NCBI GenBank assembly: GCA_945889645.1
Contig: CAMDCA010000004.1
Span: 25,585-89,584, forward strand
Direction of reading: 5' to 3'
Source of the DNA: Rhizobium sp. Q54
GTDB taxonomy: Bacteria > Pseudomonadota > Alphaproteobacteria > UBA2966 > CAIVPW01
DNA length: 64,000 nt
In this document: positions 20,141-28,587 of the stretch, piece by piece
Numbering within the stretch: the stretch's first letter is position 1
Layout of the letters: every line of letters starts with the position of its first letter
Translations under genes and position numbers: made by a program
The notes under the pieces: model-generated
What the model saw: only the letters and a program-made list of their open reading frames with translations
What the model was told of the DNA's origin: nothing
Databases searched by the model: none

Positions 20141-21691
20141 TTGGACAACGTCGGCCGGGCCCTGCGCGTGCTCCGCGTGTTGGGCGCCCACGACGCGACA
20201 TTCCTGTTCCGGCGCTTCGGCCTGCCGGGCTGGATGCATTGGGGCCTGGTCGTCCTGGCGGGACGGGCTAAGCGTGGCATGGACGCCCTGCGCCCCGGCC
20301 AACGCCTGGCGGCGGCGGTGCAGGAAATGGGGCCGAGCTTCGTGAAGTTCGGCCAGAGCCTATCGACCCGGCCCGACATCGTCGGCGAGGAACTGGCGGC
20401 CGACCTCGCCCTCCTGCGCGACCGCCTGCCGCCGTTCCCGGCCGCCCAAGCACGCGCAATCATCGAGCGCGAGCTGGACCAGTCGATGGACGACCTGTTC
20501 GTCAGCTTCGATGACCAGCCCGTGGCGGCAGCATCGATCGCCCAGGTCCACTTCGCCGTCACCTTTGAAGGCGAGCCCGTGGCGGTGAAGGTCCTGCGGC
20601 CGGGCATCGAAGAAGAGTTCGCCAAGGACGTCGCCCTTTTCACCTGGGGCGCCGAGATGCTGGAGCGGTTCGTCGAGGGCGCGCGGCGCCTGGAGCCGGC
20701 CCGGGTCGTGCGGACCTTTGCGCGCTCGGTGCAGGACGAGATTGACCTTCGCTTGGAGGGTGCCGCGGCATCGGAGCTGAGCGAGAGTTTCGTCAACGAT
20801 CCGACGTTCCGCGTGCCCGACGTCGACTGGCGCCGCACCCAGCGCCGCGTTCTGTCCACCGAGCGTGTGGTCGGCATTTCCATTGCCGAGCGCGCCGCCC
20901 TGCTCGCTGCCGGCCACAACCTGGACCGCGTCGCCGAGAACCTGCTGACCGCGTTCCTGAACCAGGCATTCCGCGACGGCTTCTTCCATGCCGACATGCA
21001 CCACGGAAATCTGTTCGTTGGCCCCGGCGATCAGGTGGTGGCCGTGGACTTCGGGATCATGGGGCGGCTGGATGCAAAAGACCGGCGCCACGTCGGCGCG
21101 ATGCTGCTGGCATTCCTGACCGGAGACTATCGGCGCGCCGCCGAGGTCCACTTCCAGGCCGGATACGTGCGCCGCGACCAGTCAGTGGATTCGTTCGCCC
21201 AGGCGCTGCGCTCGATCGCCAAGCCGATCTTCGACCGGCCGCCGGCCGAGGTATCGATGGGCAAGCTGCTCGCCCACCTGTTCCAGGTGACGGAGCAGTT
21301 CCGCATGCGCACCCAGCCGCAACTCCTTCTGCTGCAGAAAACGCTGGTGGTGGTCGAGGGGCTGTGCCGCGACCTGTCGCCCGAGGCCGACCTGTGGGGC
21401 GCCGCGCGGGTCTTCCTGCGCAAGTCATTGCCCGCCGGTATTGCCGCCCACGCACAGGCCACCGTTGAAGAGACGATCGCCACCGTGCAGCGCATCCCCA
21501 GCTTGATCGAGGCGGCCGAGCGCGCCGGAGCGACATTCACGCCCGAAGGGTTCCGCCTGGCGCCGCCCAACATGGACTCACCGCCGCTCATCCCGATGAG
21601 CAAGCGCGGCACGGCCAATCCGGTGCGTATGCTTATGTACGGCATAACCCTGGTGCTTTTCGGCTACGTGATCTTCAACAGCCTGACCTAA
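20141..21691 (+). CDS. ubiB: Ubiquinone biosynthesis atypical kinase/ATPase UbiB
   Basis: UbiB is a membrane-associated ADCK/COQ8-type protein needed for aerobic ubiquinone synthesis. Motifs seen: the KxGQ motif in FVKFGQSLSTRPD, the alanine-rich loop AAASIAQVH, invariant Lys in PVAVKVLRPG, catalytic HADMHHGNLF and metal-binding VDFGIMG. One hydrophobic helix closes the C-terminus (MLMYGITLVLFGYVIF). I chose the TTG at 20141 because the AAGGAG at 20127-20132 is 8 bases before it. The GTG at 20132 shares its first base with that Shine-Dalgarno and is unlikely. Confidence 0.94.
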   Translation: MDNVGRALRVLRVLGAHDATFLFRRFGLPGWMHWGLVVLAGRAKRGMDALRPGQRLAAAVQEMGPSFVKFGQSLSTRPDIVGEELAADLALLRDRLPPFPAAQARAIIERELDQSMDDLFVSFDDQPVAAASIAQVHFAVTFEGEPVAVKVLRPGIEEEFAKDVALFTWGAEMLERFVEGARRLEPARVVRTFARSVQDEIDLRLEGAAASELSESFVNDPTFRVPDVDWRRTQRRVLSTERVVGISIAERAALLAAGHNLDRVAENLLTAFLNQAFRDGFFHADMHHGNLFVGPGDQVVAVDFGIMGRLDAKDRRHVGAMLLAFLTGDYRRAAEVHFQAGYVRRDQSVDSFAQALRSIAKPIFDRPPAEVSMGKLLAHLFQVTEQFRMRTQPQLLLLQKTLVVVEGLCRDLSPEADLWGAARVFLRKSLPAGIAAHAQATVEETIATVQRIPSLIEAAERAGATFTPEGFRLAPPNMDSPPLIPMSKRGTANPVRMLMYGITLVLFGYVIFNSLT

Positions 21692-21844
21692 GCCGGGCCG
21701 AAAAGCCGCGGGACTCGGCCAGAAAAGACCCGTCGGCGATTCGCGTCTTGCCCAGGCAGCAGGGCCGCACTACCTTAAAACAACAGGCTATTTTCGGGAA
21801 ATTTGCGATTTCCCACAGTTCGTCCGTAAACACTGGAGACTTCT

Positions 21845-23092
21845 GTGTCCGCTGGCGCTCTCGAGACCCGCAGCGTCCTGCTCGTCATTGCGGGCGGCAT
21901 CGCGGCGTATAAAAGTCTGGAGTTGATTCGCCGGCTGAAAGACCGCGGTGCGCGCGTGCGCTGCGTCCTCACGCGGGCCGGTGCCGAGTTCGTGACGCCA
22001 CTATCAGTGGCGGCATTGTCGGGAGAGAAAGTCCACCAAGAGTTGCTGTCGCTGACCGACGAAAGCGAGATGGGCCACATCCGTCTCGCCCGCGACTGCG
22101 ACCTGGTCGTGGTCGCTCCGGCGACCGCTGACCTGCTGGCGCGCATGGCGCAGGGCCGCGCCGACGACCTGGCCACCGCCGTCCTGCTGGCGACCGACAA
22201 ACCGATCCTGCTGGCGCCGGCGATGAATGCCCAAATGTGGAGCCACCCGGCGACGCAGCGCAACGTGCAGACGGTGACAGGCGACGGCGCCCACCTGGTC
22301 GGCCCCGCCGCGGGTGACCTTGCGTGCGGCGAAGTCGGCGTCGGCCGCATGGCCGAACCCGACGAAATTTTGGCGCGCATCGAGACAATGCTGGCGCGGC
22401 CGGCGCGCCTGCTCGAAGGCAAGATGGCGCTGGTGACTTCTGGTCCGACGCGCGAGGCGATCGATCCGGTGCGCTACCTCGGCAACTTCTCGTCCGGCAA
22501 ACAGGGGCACGCCATCGCCGCCGCGCTTGCCGAGCGCGGCGCGCGTGTGGTGCTGGTGACGGGACCGACCGCCGAGCCAGATCCGGCCGGCGTCACCGTG
22601 CAGCGCATCGAGACTGGCCAGCAGATGCTGGATGCGTGCCGCGCCGCACTGCCTGTGGATATCGCCGTGTTCGCAGCGGCGGTCGCGGACTGGCGGCCTG
22701 TTGCGCCGGCTGCCGCCAAGCTGAAGAAGGACGGCCAGCCGTCTGCCATTGCCCTGGCAGTGACGGAGAACCCCGACATTCTCGCAACGCTGGCGCGCCC
22801 CGGCACGACGCGTCCGCAGCTCGTCGTAGGATTCGCCGCCGAGACCGAGGCCGATCCGGCGCGCCTGATCGAGCGCGCGCGCGCCAAGCGCGCCTCCAAG
22901 AATTGCGACTGGGTTGTGGCCAACGATGTTTCCCCGGGCACCGGCGTGCTGGGCGGACGGCGCAACACGGTGCACGTCGTCACCGCCGGCGGCGCCGAGT
23001 CGTGGCCGACGTTGGACAAGAACGACGTCGCCGCGCGTCTCGCCGATCGGATTGCCGCCGCGCTGCAAGCCGACGGCCGCGCCATCGCATGA
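21845..23092 (+). CDS. coaBC: Bifunctional phosphopantothenoylcysteine decarboxylase / phosphopantothenate-cysteine ligase
   Basis: It makes 4-phosphopantetheine for coenzyme A. The N-terminal flavoprotein decarboxylase (about residues 1-185) has [10 protein letters not shown], the PAMNAQMW substrate clamp and the [13 protein letters not shown] loop with active-site Cys. The C-terminal ligase has [20 protein letters not shown] and VANDVSPG. The start is the GTG at 21845, which sits just before the first beta strand. It overlaps dut by 4 bases. The roughly 150 bases upstream are AT-richer than the surroundings and probably carry its promoter. Confidence 0.96.
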   Translation: MSAGALETRSVLLVIAGGIAAYKSLELIRRLKDRGARVRCVLTRAGAEFVTPLSVAALSGEKVHQELLSLTDESEMGHIRLARDCDLVVVAPATADLLARMAQGRADDLATAVLLATDKPILLAPAMNAQMWSHPATQRNVQTVTGDGAHLVGPAAGDLACGEVGVGRMAEPDEILARIETMLARPARLLEGKMALVTSGPTREAIDPVRYLGNFSSGKQGHAIAAALAERGARVVLVTGPTAEPDPAGVTVQRIETGQQMLDACRAALPVDIAVFAAAVADWRPVAPAAAKLKKDGQPSAIALAVTENPDILATLARPGTTRPQLVVGFAAETEADPARLIERARAKRASKNCDWVVANDVSPGTGVLGGRRNTVHVVTAGGAESWPTLDKNDVAARLADRIAAALQADGRAIA

Positions 23093-23568
23093 GCGCCGCA
23101 ACGATGCAGATCGTTGTCAATCGCATGCCCGGCAGCGAGGATCTGGAGTTGCCGCTTTACCGCTCTGCAGGTGCCGCCGGTCTCGACCTTGCCGCCGCCG
23201 TGGCGCAGGCCGTGGTGCTGGAACCCGGCGACCGCACCATGATCCCAACCGGCCTGCGGCTTGGTTTGCCGGACGGGTTTGAGGCGCAGGTGCGGCCGCG
23301 CTCGGGCCTCGCATTCGAGTACGGCGTCACGGTGCTCAACAGCCCCGGCACCATCGACAGCGACTATCGCGGCGAGGTGCAAGTGTTGCTGGCGAACCTC
23401 GGCCCGATGCCGTTCACCGTGCGGCGCGGCATGCGCATCGCCCAGCTGGTGGTGGCGCGGGTCGAACGCGCCGAACTCACGCTGGGCACATTGAATGAGA
23501 CCGCCCGCGGCGCCGGCGGATTCGGCTCGACCGGCGTGGGCCAGACTCTCGAAGAAATCCAGGAATAG
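23089..23568 (+). CDS. dut: Deoxyuridine 5'-triphosphate nucleotidohydrolase (dUTPase)
   Basis: It hydrolyses dUTP to dUMP, limiting uracil in DNA and supplying dTMP precursors. All five dUTPase motifs are present: [23 protein letters not shown] with the catalytic Asp, RIAQLVV, and the C-terminal arm [10 protein letters not shown]. The ATG at 23089 overlaps the coaBC stop (ATGA); an internal ATG at 23104 would give a five-residue shorter protein. The coaBC-dut coupling is common in proteobacteria. Confidence 0.95.
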   Translation: MSAATMQIVVNRMPGSEDLELPLYRSAGAAGLDLAAAVAQAVVLEPGDRTMIPTGLRLGLPDGFEAQVRPRSGLAFEYGVTVLNSPGTIDSDYRGEVQVLLANLGPMPFTVRRGMRIAQLVVARVERAELTLGTLNETARGAGGFGSTGVGQTLEEIQE

Positions 23569-23603
23569 CGGCGCTTCGCCGCCTAACCACACAGACTCGA
23601 ACG

Positions 23604-24062
23604 ATGATCAAGCTCACACGCAAGATGCTCTATGCCTTGGAGGCGGTGGTCGACATCGCCTACAACACCACGGCCGATCCTGCGCAGGCGCGCGAGATCA
23701 CCAAACGCCAAGGCATCCCCCAGCGCTATCTGGAACAGGTGATGCAAAAGCTGGTGCGCGCCGGGGTCCTGAAAGGGGTGCGTGGTCCGCGTGGCGGCTA
23801 CCGCCTGGCGCGCGAGCGGCGGCGCATCACGGTCGGCGAAATCGTCCGCGTCGTGTACGGCACGGAACGCACGACGCGCGACCTGGTGCAGATGGAGTCG
23901 GGCTCGGATCTTGCCGAGAAGGTGATCCGGCCGTTGTGGAAGGACGCGCGCGAGACCTTCATGCGCGAAATGGACACCATCACCATCGAAGACCTGTGCC
24001 GCCGCGCCCATGCCAAGGGCATCGACAGCCGCACGGCCGAGCGCGTTCAGTTCGACATCTGA
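23604..24062 (+). CDS. Rrf2-family transcriptional regulator without an Fe-S cysteine triad
   Basis: The N-terminal winged helix-turn-helix ([52 protein letters not shown]) is typical of Rrf2 regulators such as IscR, NsrR and CymR. Only one Cys is present (EDLCRRA), so it cannot hold an IscR-like cluster through three cysteines. The gene is directly followed by cysK, which suggests a CymR-like role in cysteine metabolism; this is inference from context. Confidence 0.85.
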   Translation: MIKLTRKMLYALEAVVDIAYNTTADPAQAREITKRQGIPQRYLEQVMQKLVRAGVLKGVRGPRGGYRLARERRRITVGEIVRVVYGTERTTRDLVQMESGSDLAEKVIRPLWKDARETFMREMDTITIEDLCRRAHAKGIDSRTAERVQFDI

Positions 24063-24078
24063 GGCAGCCGAAACGCGC

Positions 24079-25056
24079 ATGAAAAAGATCGATCGCCCCA
24101 ATCGACGCAACACTCCGGGACGCGGGCGCATCTTTGCGTCGATCCTCGACACCATCGGCGACACGCCGCTGGTGCGCCTGCCCAAGCTATCGGCCCACTT
24201 CAAGGCCAAGGCCGACGTGCTCGGCAAACTCGAGTTCTTCAACCCGCTGTCATCGGTGAAGGACCGCATCGGCCTGTCGATGATCGAGGTCGCCGAGCGC
24301 GAGGGCAAGCTTGGGCCGAAGACCGTCATCGTCGAGCCGACCAGCGGCAACACCGGCATCGCGCTGGCGTTCGTCGCCGCCGCCAAAGGCCGGCGCCTGA
24401 TCCTGACCATGCCCGAGAGCATGTCGCTGGAGCGCCGCAAGATGCTGGAGCTGCTGGGCGCCGAGATCGTGCTGACGCCGGCCGACCAGGGCATGGCTGG
24501 CGCGATTGCGCGCGCCGAACAGATCATCCAGTCGCTGGGCGACGCGTTCATGCCGCAGCAGTTCGAGAACCCGGCCAACCCGGCGATCCACCGCATCACT
24601 ACGGCGGAAGAGATCTGGAACGACACCGAGGGCCGCGTTGACGTCATCGTCTGTGGCGTCGGCACCGGCGGTACGTTGACCGGCGTCGGCGAAGTACTGA
24701 AGGCGCGCAAACCCAGCCTGCGCATGGTCGCGGTCGAGCCCGAGGGCAGCCCGGTGCTGTCCGGCGGCAAGCCCGGCCCGCACAAGATTCAAGGCATTGG
24801 CGCCGGCTTCGTGCCCGCCATCCTCAACACCGGCTTGATCGACGAAGTCATCACCATCGGCAACCAGACCGCGTTCGAAACCGCGCGGCTGTCGGCCAGA
24901 ATCGAAGGCATTCCGTGCGGCATCTCGTCGGGCGCGGCGCTGGCCGCCGCCTTCGAGGTCGCGGGCCGTACGGAGATGACAGGCAAGATGGTGGTGACGG
25001 TGCTTCCGTCGTTCGCCGAACGCTACCTGTCCACGGCGCTGTTCGAGCAAGGCTGA
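24079..25056 (+). CDS. cysK: Cysteine synthase (O-acetylserine sulfhydrylase)
   Basis: This PLP enzyme makes cysteine from O-acetylserine and sulfide. The PLP Lys61 is in [10 protein letters not shown], the substrate loop is [10 protein letters not shown], and the phosphate-binding [10 protein letters not shown] is intact. The length of 325 residues is normal, with a short basic N-terminal extension. I use the ATG at 24079, 16 bases after the Rrf2 stop. The stop TGA shares one base with the next ATG, so cysK and the ThiF-like gene are coupled. Confidence 0.94.
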   Translation: MKKIDRPNRRNTPGRGRIFASILDTIGDTPLVRLPKLSAHFKAKADVLGKLEFFNPLSSVKDRIGLSMIEVAEREGKLGPKTVIVEPTSGNTGIALAFVAAAKGRRLILTMPESMSLERRKMLELLGAEIVLTPADQGMAGAIARAEQIIQSLGDAFMPQQFENPANPAIHRITTAEEIWNDTEGRVDVIVCGVGTGGTLTGVGEVLKARKPSLRMVAVEPEGSPVLSGGKPGPHKIQGIGAGFVPAILNTGLIDEVITIGNQTAFETARLSARIEGIPCGISSGAALAAAFEVAGRTEMTGKMVVTVLPSFAERYLSTALFEQG

Positions 25057-25895
25057 TGGAGCTGCGCGACGACCAGATCGAGCGTTACGCGCGCCACATC
25101 ATTCTGAAAGAGGTGGGCGGGCCGGGTCAGGCACGTCTGCTGAATGCGCGCGTGCTGGTGATTGGCGCCGGTGGTCTTGGCTCGCCGATCGTAATGTACC
25201 TGGCGGCAGCCGGGATCGGCACCATCGGCGTCGTGGATTTCGACGACGTCAGCCTGTCGAACCTGCAACGCCAGATCCTGCACACCACCGACCGCGTCGG
25301 CATGCCGAAGACGGAGAGTGCGGCGCAAGCGGTCCTGGCACTGAACTCCGACGTGCACTTGGTGCAGCACACCGAACGTCTGACAGCGGCCAACGCGATG
25401 GAGCTGGTGTCGCAGTACGATGTCGTCGCCGACGGCAGCGACAACTTCGCGACGCGCTTCCTGGTCAACGACGCATCCAAGTTCTCCGGCAAGACCCTGG
25501 TGTCGGGCGCGCTGTCGCAGTTCGACGGCCAGATCGCCACCTTCAAGCCGTACATGGTCGGCGACCATCCCTGCTACCGCTGCATCTACCGCGAGCCGCC
25601 GCCTCCAGGCCTGGCACCGTCGTGCGCCGAGGCCGGAATTCTTGGCGCGCTGGCCGGCGTTGTCGGATCGTTGCAGGCGGTCGAGGTGCTGAAGGAAGTC
25701 GTCGGCATCGGCGAAAGCCTGTCCGGCAAGCTGGTCATCTACGACGCCCTCAACGCCAATTGGCGCACCGTGCGCGTGCACCGCGACCCGAAGTGCGCGC
25801 TGTGCGGCGACAAGCCGACCATCAAAGACCTGTCGCAGTCGCTGATCGGCCACGCCCAGCCGGGCGAGGAATTCTGCGCCGTCCCGGCCGAGTGA
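25056..25895 (+). CDS. HesA/MoeB/ThiF family adenylyltransferase
   Basis: The protein is an E1-like enzyme that adenylates the C-terminal glycine of a sulfur-carrier protein (ThiS or MoaD type). Visible: the start [15 protein letters not shown], nucleotide loop VIGAGGLGSP, the arginine finger in SNLQRQILH, metal-site DGSDNFATRFLVND, and two zinc-binding CxxC pairs (CYRC and CALC). There is no C-terminal rhodanese domain. Being coupled to cysK it may serve cysteine or molybdopterin/thiamine sulfur transfer; which carrier it uses is not visible. Confidence 0.92.
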   Translation: MELRDDQIERYARHIILKEVGGPGQARLLNARVLVIGAGGLGSPIVMYLAAAGIGTIGVVDFDDVSLSNLQRQILHTTDRVGMPKTESAAQAVLALNSDVHLVQHTERLTAANAMELVSQYDVVADGSDNFATRFLVNDASKFSGKTLVSGALSQFDGQIATFKPYMVGDHPCYRCIYREPPPPGLAPSCAEAGILGALAGVVGSLQAVEVLKEVVGIGESLSGKLVIYDALNANWRTVRVHRDPKCALCGDKPTIKDLSQSLIGHAQPGEEFCAVPAE

Positions 25896-25969
25896 CGCGC
25901 GCCTCCAGCGCGGCAAGCTAGCTCTCGCCCTGACTGCGCTGCTTTGGCATCCTGTGTGCCGGGGGTGCT

Positions 25970-26809
25970 ATGGCCGTTGAAGATGAAGCGATCGCGCTGA
26001 ACCGTACGCACTGGGACGATCGCGCCGCGATCCACGCCCGCGACGCCGACGGCTTCTATCGCGTCGCCGAGTTCAAGTCCGGCGGCGACACCCTGTCGGC
26101 CATCGAAGGCGCCGAGGTCGGCGATGTGGCCGGCCTGCGCATCCTCCACCTCCAATGCCACCTGGGACTCGACACGCTGTCGCTGGCGCGCCGCGGCGCG
26201 ACCGTCACCGGCGTCGATTTTTCAGCGCGCGCGCTGTCGTTCGCCCGCGAACTCGCAGAGGGCGCCGGCCTGACGGCGACCTTCGTCGAGGGCGACGTAC
26301 GCGCGGTGCGTACCCTGGTCAGCGATCCGTTCGACTTGGTGTTCGCGACGTGGGGTGTCCTGTGCTGGGTGCCGGACTCGCGCGCCTGGATGCAGAACGC
26401 CGCCAGCCTGCTGGCGCCTGGCGGCCGCCTATACCTGGCCGACACCCATCCGACCTCGGCCCAATTCGACGAGGTGCCGGATGCCAGCGGTACCGCGCGC
26501 CTGATGGTGGCCGAGCCGTGGCGCACGGCGATTGATAAGCCGCTGGTCCTGACCCAGCGGCAGACCTACACCGGCGACCCGACGCCGATCGCCCACGCCG
26601 AGTGCCGCGAGTGGCTTCACCCCTTGTCCGACATCCTCGCCGCTGTGGATGACGCGGGACTGGTCCTGCAGATGTTCCACGAGCACGAGGCGACGACCTA
26701 TCGCCAGTTCCGCAGCATGCGGCGCGGACCGGACGGCTTGTGGCGCATGCCACCGGGGCGGCCGAAGGTCCCGCACGCGTTCTCGCTGATGGCGGTGAAG
26801 CTGCGCTAG
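25970..26809 (+). CDS. Class I SAM-dependent methyltransferase, substrate unknown
   Basis: The 279-residue protein has SAM motif I ILHLQCHLGLDTLSLARRG, the acidic strand VTGVDFS, and the later FDLVFATWGVLCWV and LLAPGGRLYLAD strands of the class I fold. The N-terminal NRTHWDDRAAIHA resembles that of small-molecule methyltransferases. No neighbour indicates the substrate. It converges on the phoD-type gene with a bidirectional hairpin between them. Confidence 0.8.
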   Translation: MAVEDEAIALNRTHWDDRAAIHARDADGFYRVAEFKSGGDTLSAIEGAEVGDVAGLRILHLQCHLGLDTLSLARRGATVTGVDFSARALSFARELAEGAGLTATFVEGDVRAVRTLVSDPFDLVFATWGVLCWVPDSRAWMQNAASLLAPGGRLYLADTHPTSAQFDEVPDASGTARLMVAEPWRTAIDKPLVLTQRQTYTGDPTPIAHAECREWLHPLSDILAAVDDAGLVLQMFHEHEATTYRQFRSMRRGPDGLWRMPPGRPKVPHAFSLMAVKLR

Positions 26810-26818
26810 AGGCGCAAA

Positions 26819-26844
26819 CGGGCGCTCCCTTTCGAGAGCGCCCG
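26819..26844. terminator. Bidirectional hairpin between convergent genes
   Basis: Perfect 9-base arms CGGGCGCTC and GAGCGCCCG with an 8-base loop lie between the methyltransferase stop and the converging phosphatase stop. On the plus strand a T-rich tail follows at 26857-26870 (GTTTTGTTGCTTTA). Confidence 0.75.
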
Positions 26845-26867
26845 CTGCGTTCGTACGTTTTGTTGCT

Positions 26868-28448
26868 TTAGGCGACCTGCAGGCCCGGCTTGCCCGAGGT
26901 GGCAATCACCGTGGCGCCGAGACGGATCGGCTGGTTCGGCACGGAGACCTTGTCAACGATCTTGTACTCGGCCCGCATCTCGTTCTGCGTCACGCCGAAC
27001 GCGGTGTAGCCGCGCTTGGCCGAGTGGTACTTGATGTGGGTGTTGTCGCCCTTGATGGTGTCCCACGTTGCCCCAACGTCGAGCCCGTCGCCGCCCGAGG
27101 AGATGGACGTGCCGGTGAACTCGACGCCGACAGTCTCGGAGTTCGGGTTGCGGTAGTCCATCTTCAGGTCGGCGGCGTAGGCGAGGTGAACGTCGCCGGA
27201 CAGCGCCACCGGATTCGGCGCCCGCGTCTCTTTGAGGCGGTCCATCAGGCGCTGGCGGGCGACGGTATAGGCGTCCCACTTGTCCATCGAGAACTGGGCA
27301 TCGGGCGCCGCCTTGATGTTGTCGCGCATGAAGATCGGCACCTGCTGCGACAGGATGGTCCACTTCGCCTTAACGGTGGCGAGGTTGTCGAACAGCCACT
27401 TTTCCTGCTCGGCGCCAAGCATGGTCGCCTTCGGATCGTTGATGCCGACGCAACCGGTCTTGGAGCCGTCACCGCACGGTTGATCCGAGCGGTACTGGCG
27501 CGTGTCCAACAAGCTGATGTCCATCAAGTCGCCGAACTGCAGGCGGCGATAGAGCAGCTGGCTCGGGCCCTTCGGGATGGCCGCGGAGCGCAGCGGCATG
27601 GTTTCGTAGTACGCCTGGTAGGCCATCGCCTTGCGCAGCGCAAAGACCTCCGGCGGGATGTCGTTTTCGTCCACGACCGTGTAGTTGTTCTCGACTTCGT
27701 GGTCGTCGCGCGTGATCAACCACGGGGCGGACGCGTGCGCGGCGAGGAAGTTCGGGTCGCTCTTGTAGAGCGCGTAGCGGTTACGGTAATCGACGACGGT
27801 GTGAATCTCCTGGCCGTTGTGGCGGCGGACCAGGGTGTCCGGAGTGCGGTTACCGTTGTCGCGGCCTTCGTAGATGTAGTCGCCGGTGTGAATGATGAAG
27901 TCGAAGTTCTCTTGCGCCATGCCGCGGTAGGCGGTGAACAAGCCCTGCTCGTAGTTGTTGCAGCCGCAGATGCCAAAGCGCATCCGCTCGACGACCTGGC
28001 CGACCGCCGGAGCGGTCTTGGTGCGCGCCGTCGGCGTCACTTCGTTGCCGGCGCGGAAGCGGTAGAAGTACTCCTTGTTCGGCTCCAGGCCGGTGACTTC
28101 AACGTGCACCGAATGGCCCAGTTCCGGGCGCGCGACGGCGACGCCCTTCTGGACGATGTTGGTGAAGTTGGTGGCCGTTGCAACGTCCCACTCCACTTCG
28201 ACGTTGATGGCCGGCATGCCGCCGCCTTCGAGGTGCTTCGGCGCGAGACGCGTCCACAGTACGACGCCGTTCGGCGTCGGGTCGCCGGAGGCAACGCCGA
28301 GCTGGAACGGATAGTCCATGAAGATGGGCGCCGCGAGCGTTTTGCTCGAGAAGATCGGCGAGGCGATTGCGGCGGTGCCGAGGACGGCAGCGGCGTTCAT
28401 CAGCTGACGGCGCGACATGCGCGCCAGCGTACGGTCATAGAAAGACAT
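26868..28448 (-). CDS. phoD: PhoD-type alkaline phosphatase/phosphodiesterase, Tat-exported
   Basis: The 526-residue precursor starts at the ATG at 28448. Near its N-terminus is a twin-arginine signal (MSRRQLMNAAAVLG) followed by a hydrophobic stretch and a cleavage-like LAAP, so it is sent folded to the periplasm. The mature part has an N-terminal fibronectin-like domain (LGVASGDPTPNGVVLWTRL) and the PhoD metal-site motifs ICGCNNYEQG, HTGDYIYEG, RDDHEVENNY and SGDVHLAYAAD. These enzymes use calcium and iron to release phosphate from mono- and diesters. A long open frame upstream of 28448 is not coding-like. Confidence 0.92.
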   Translation of the reverse strand: MSFYDRTLARMSRRQLMNAAAVLGTAAIASPIFSSKTLAAPIFMDYPFQLGVASGDPTPNGVVLWTRLAPKHLEGGGMPAINVEVEWDVATATNFTNIVQKGVAVARPELGHSVHVEVTGLEPNKEYFYRFRAGNEVTPTARTKTAPAVGQVVERMRFGICGCNNYEQGLFTAYRGMAQENFDFIIHTGDYIYEGRDNGNRTPDTLVRRHNGQEIHTVVDYRNRYALYKSDPNFLAAHASAPWLITRDDHEVENNYTVVDENDIPPEVFALRKAMAYQAYYETMPLRSAAIPKGPSQLLYRRLQFGDLMDISLLDTRQYRSDQPCGDGSKTGCVGINDPKATMLGAEQEKWLFDNLATVKAKWTILSQQVPIFMRDNIKAAPDAQFSMDKWDAYTVARQRLMDRLKETRAPNPVALSGDVHLAYAADLKMDYRNPNSETVGVEFTGTSISSGGDGLDVGATWDTIKGDNTHIKYHSAKRGYTAFGVTQNEMRAEYKIVDKVSVPNQPIRLGATVIATSGKPGLQVA

Positions 28449-28525
28449 GTTTTGCACGGGAGACTCCCCGAATGAGTGCGACGGGCGGAGTCGTAGGCGC
28501 CGCACATTACGTCCGACTTGCTGCG

Positions 28526-28556
28526 CGATGATGATTCGATGTCCGCTCGATGATGA
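28526..28556. promoter_or_regulatory. Direct repeat pair upstream of the PhoD-type gene
   Basis: Two copies of CGATGATGA begin at 28526 and 28548, exactly 22 bases apart, which is two helical turns. They lie about 80-110 bases upstream of the phosphatase start. PhoB boxes are direct repeats of about this geometry, but the sequence does not match CTGTCAT; one near-match, GTGACAG (CTGTCAC on the minus strand), lies at 28572-28578. Confidence 0.3.
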
Positions 28557-28587
28557 ATCGGCTACGGACTCGTGACAGCCGGCCCGC

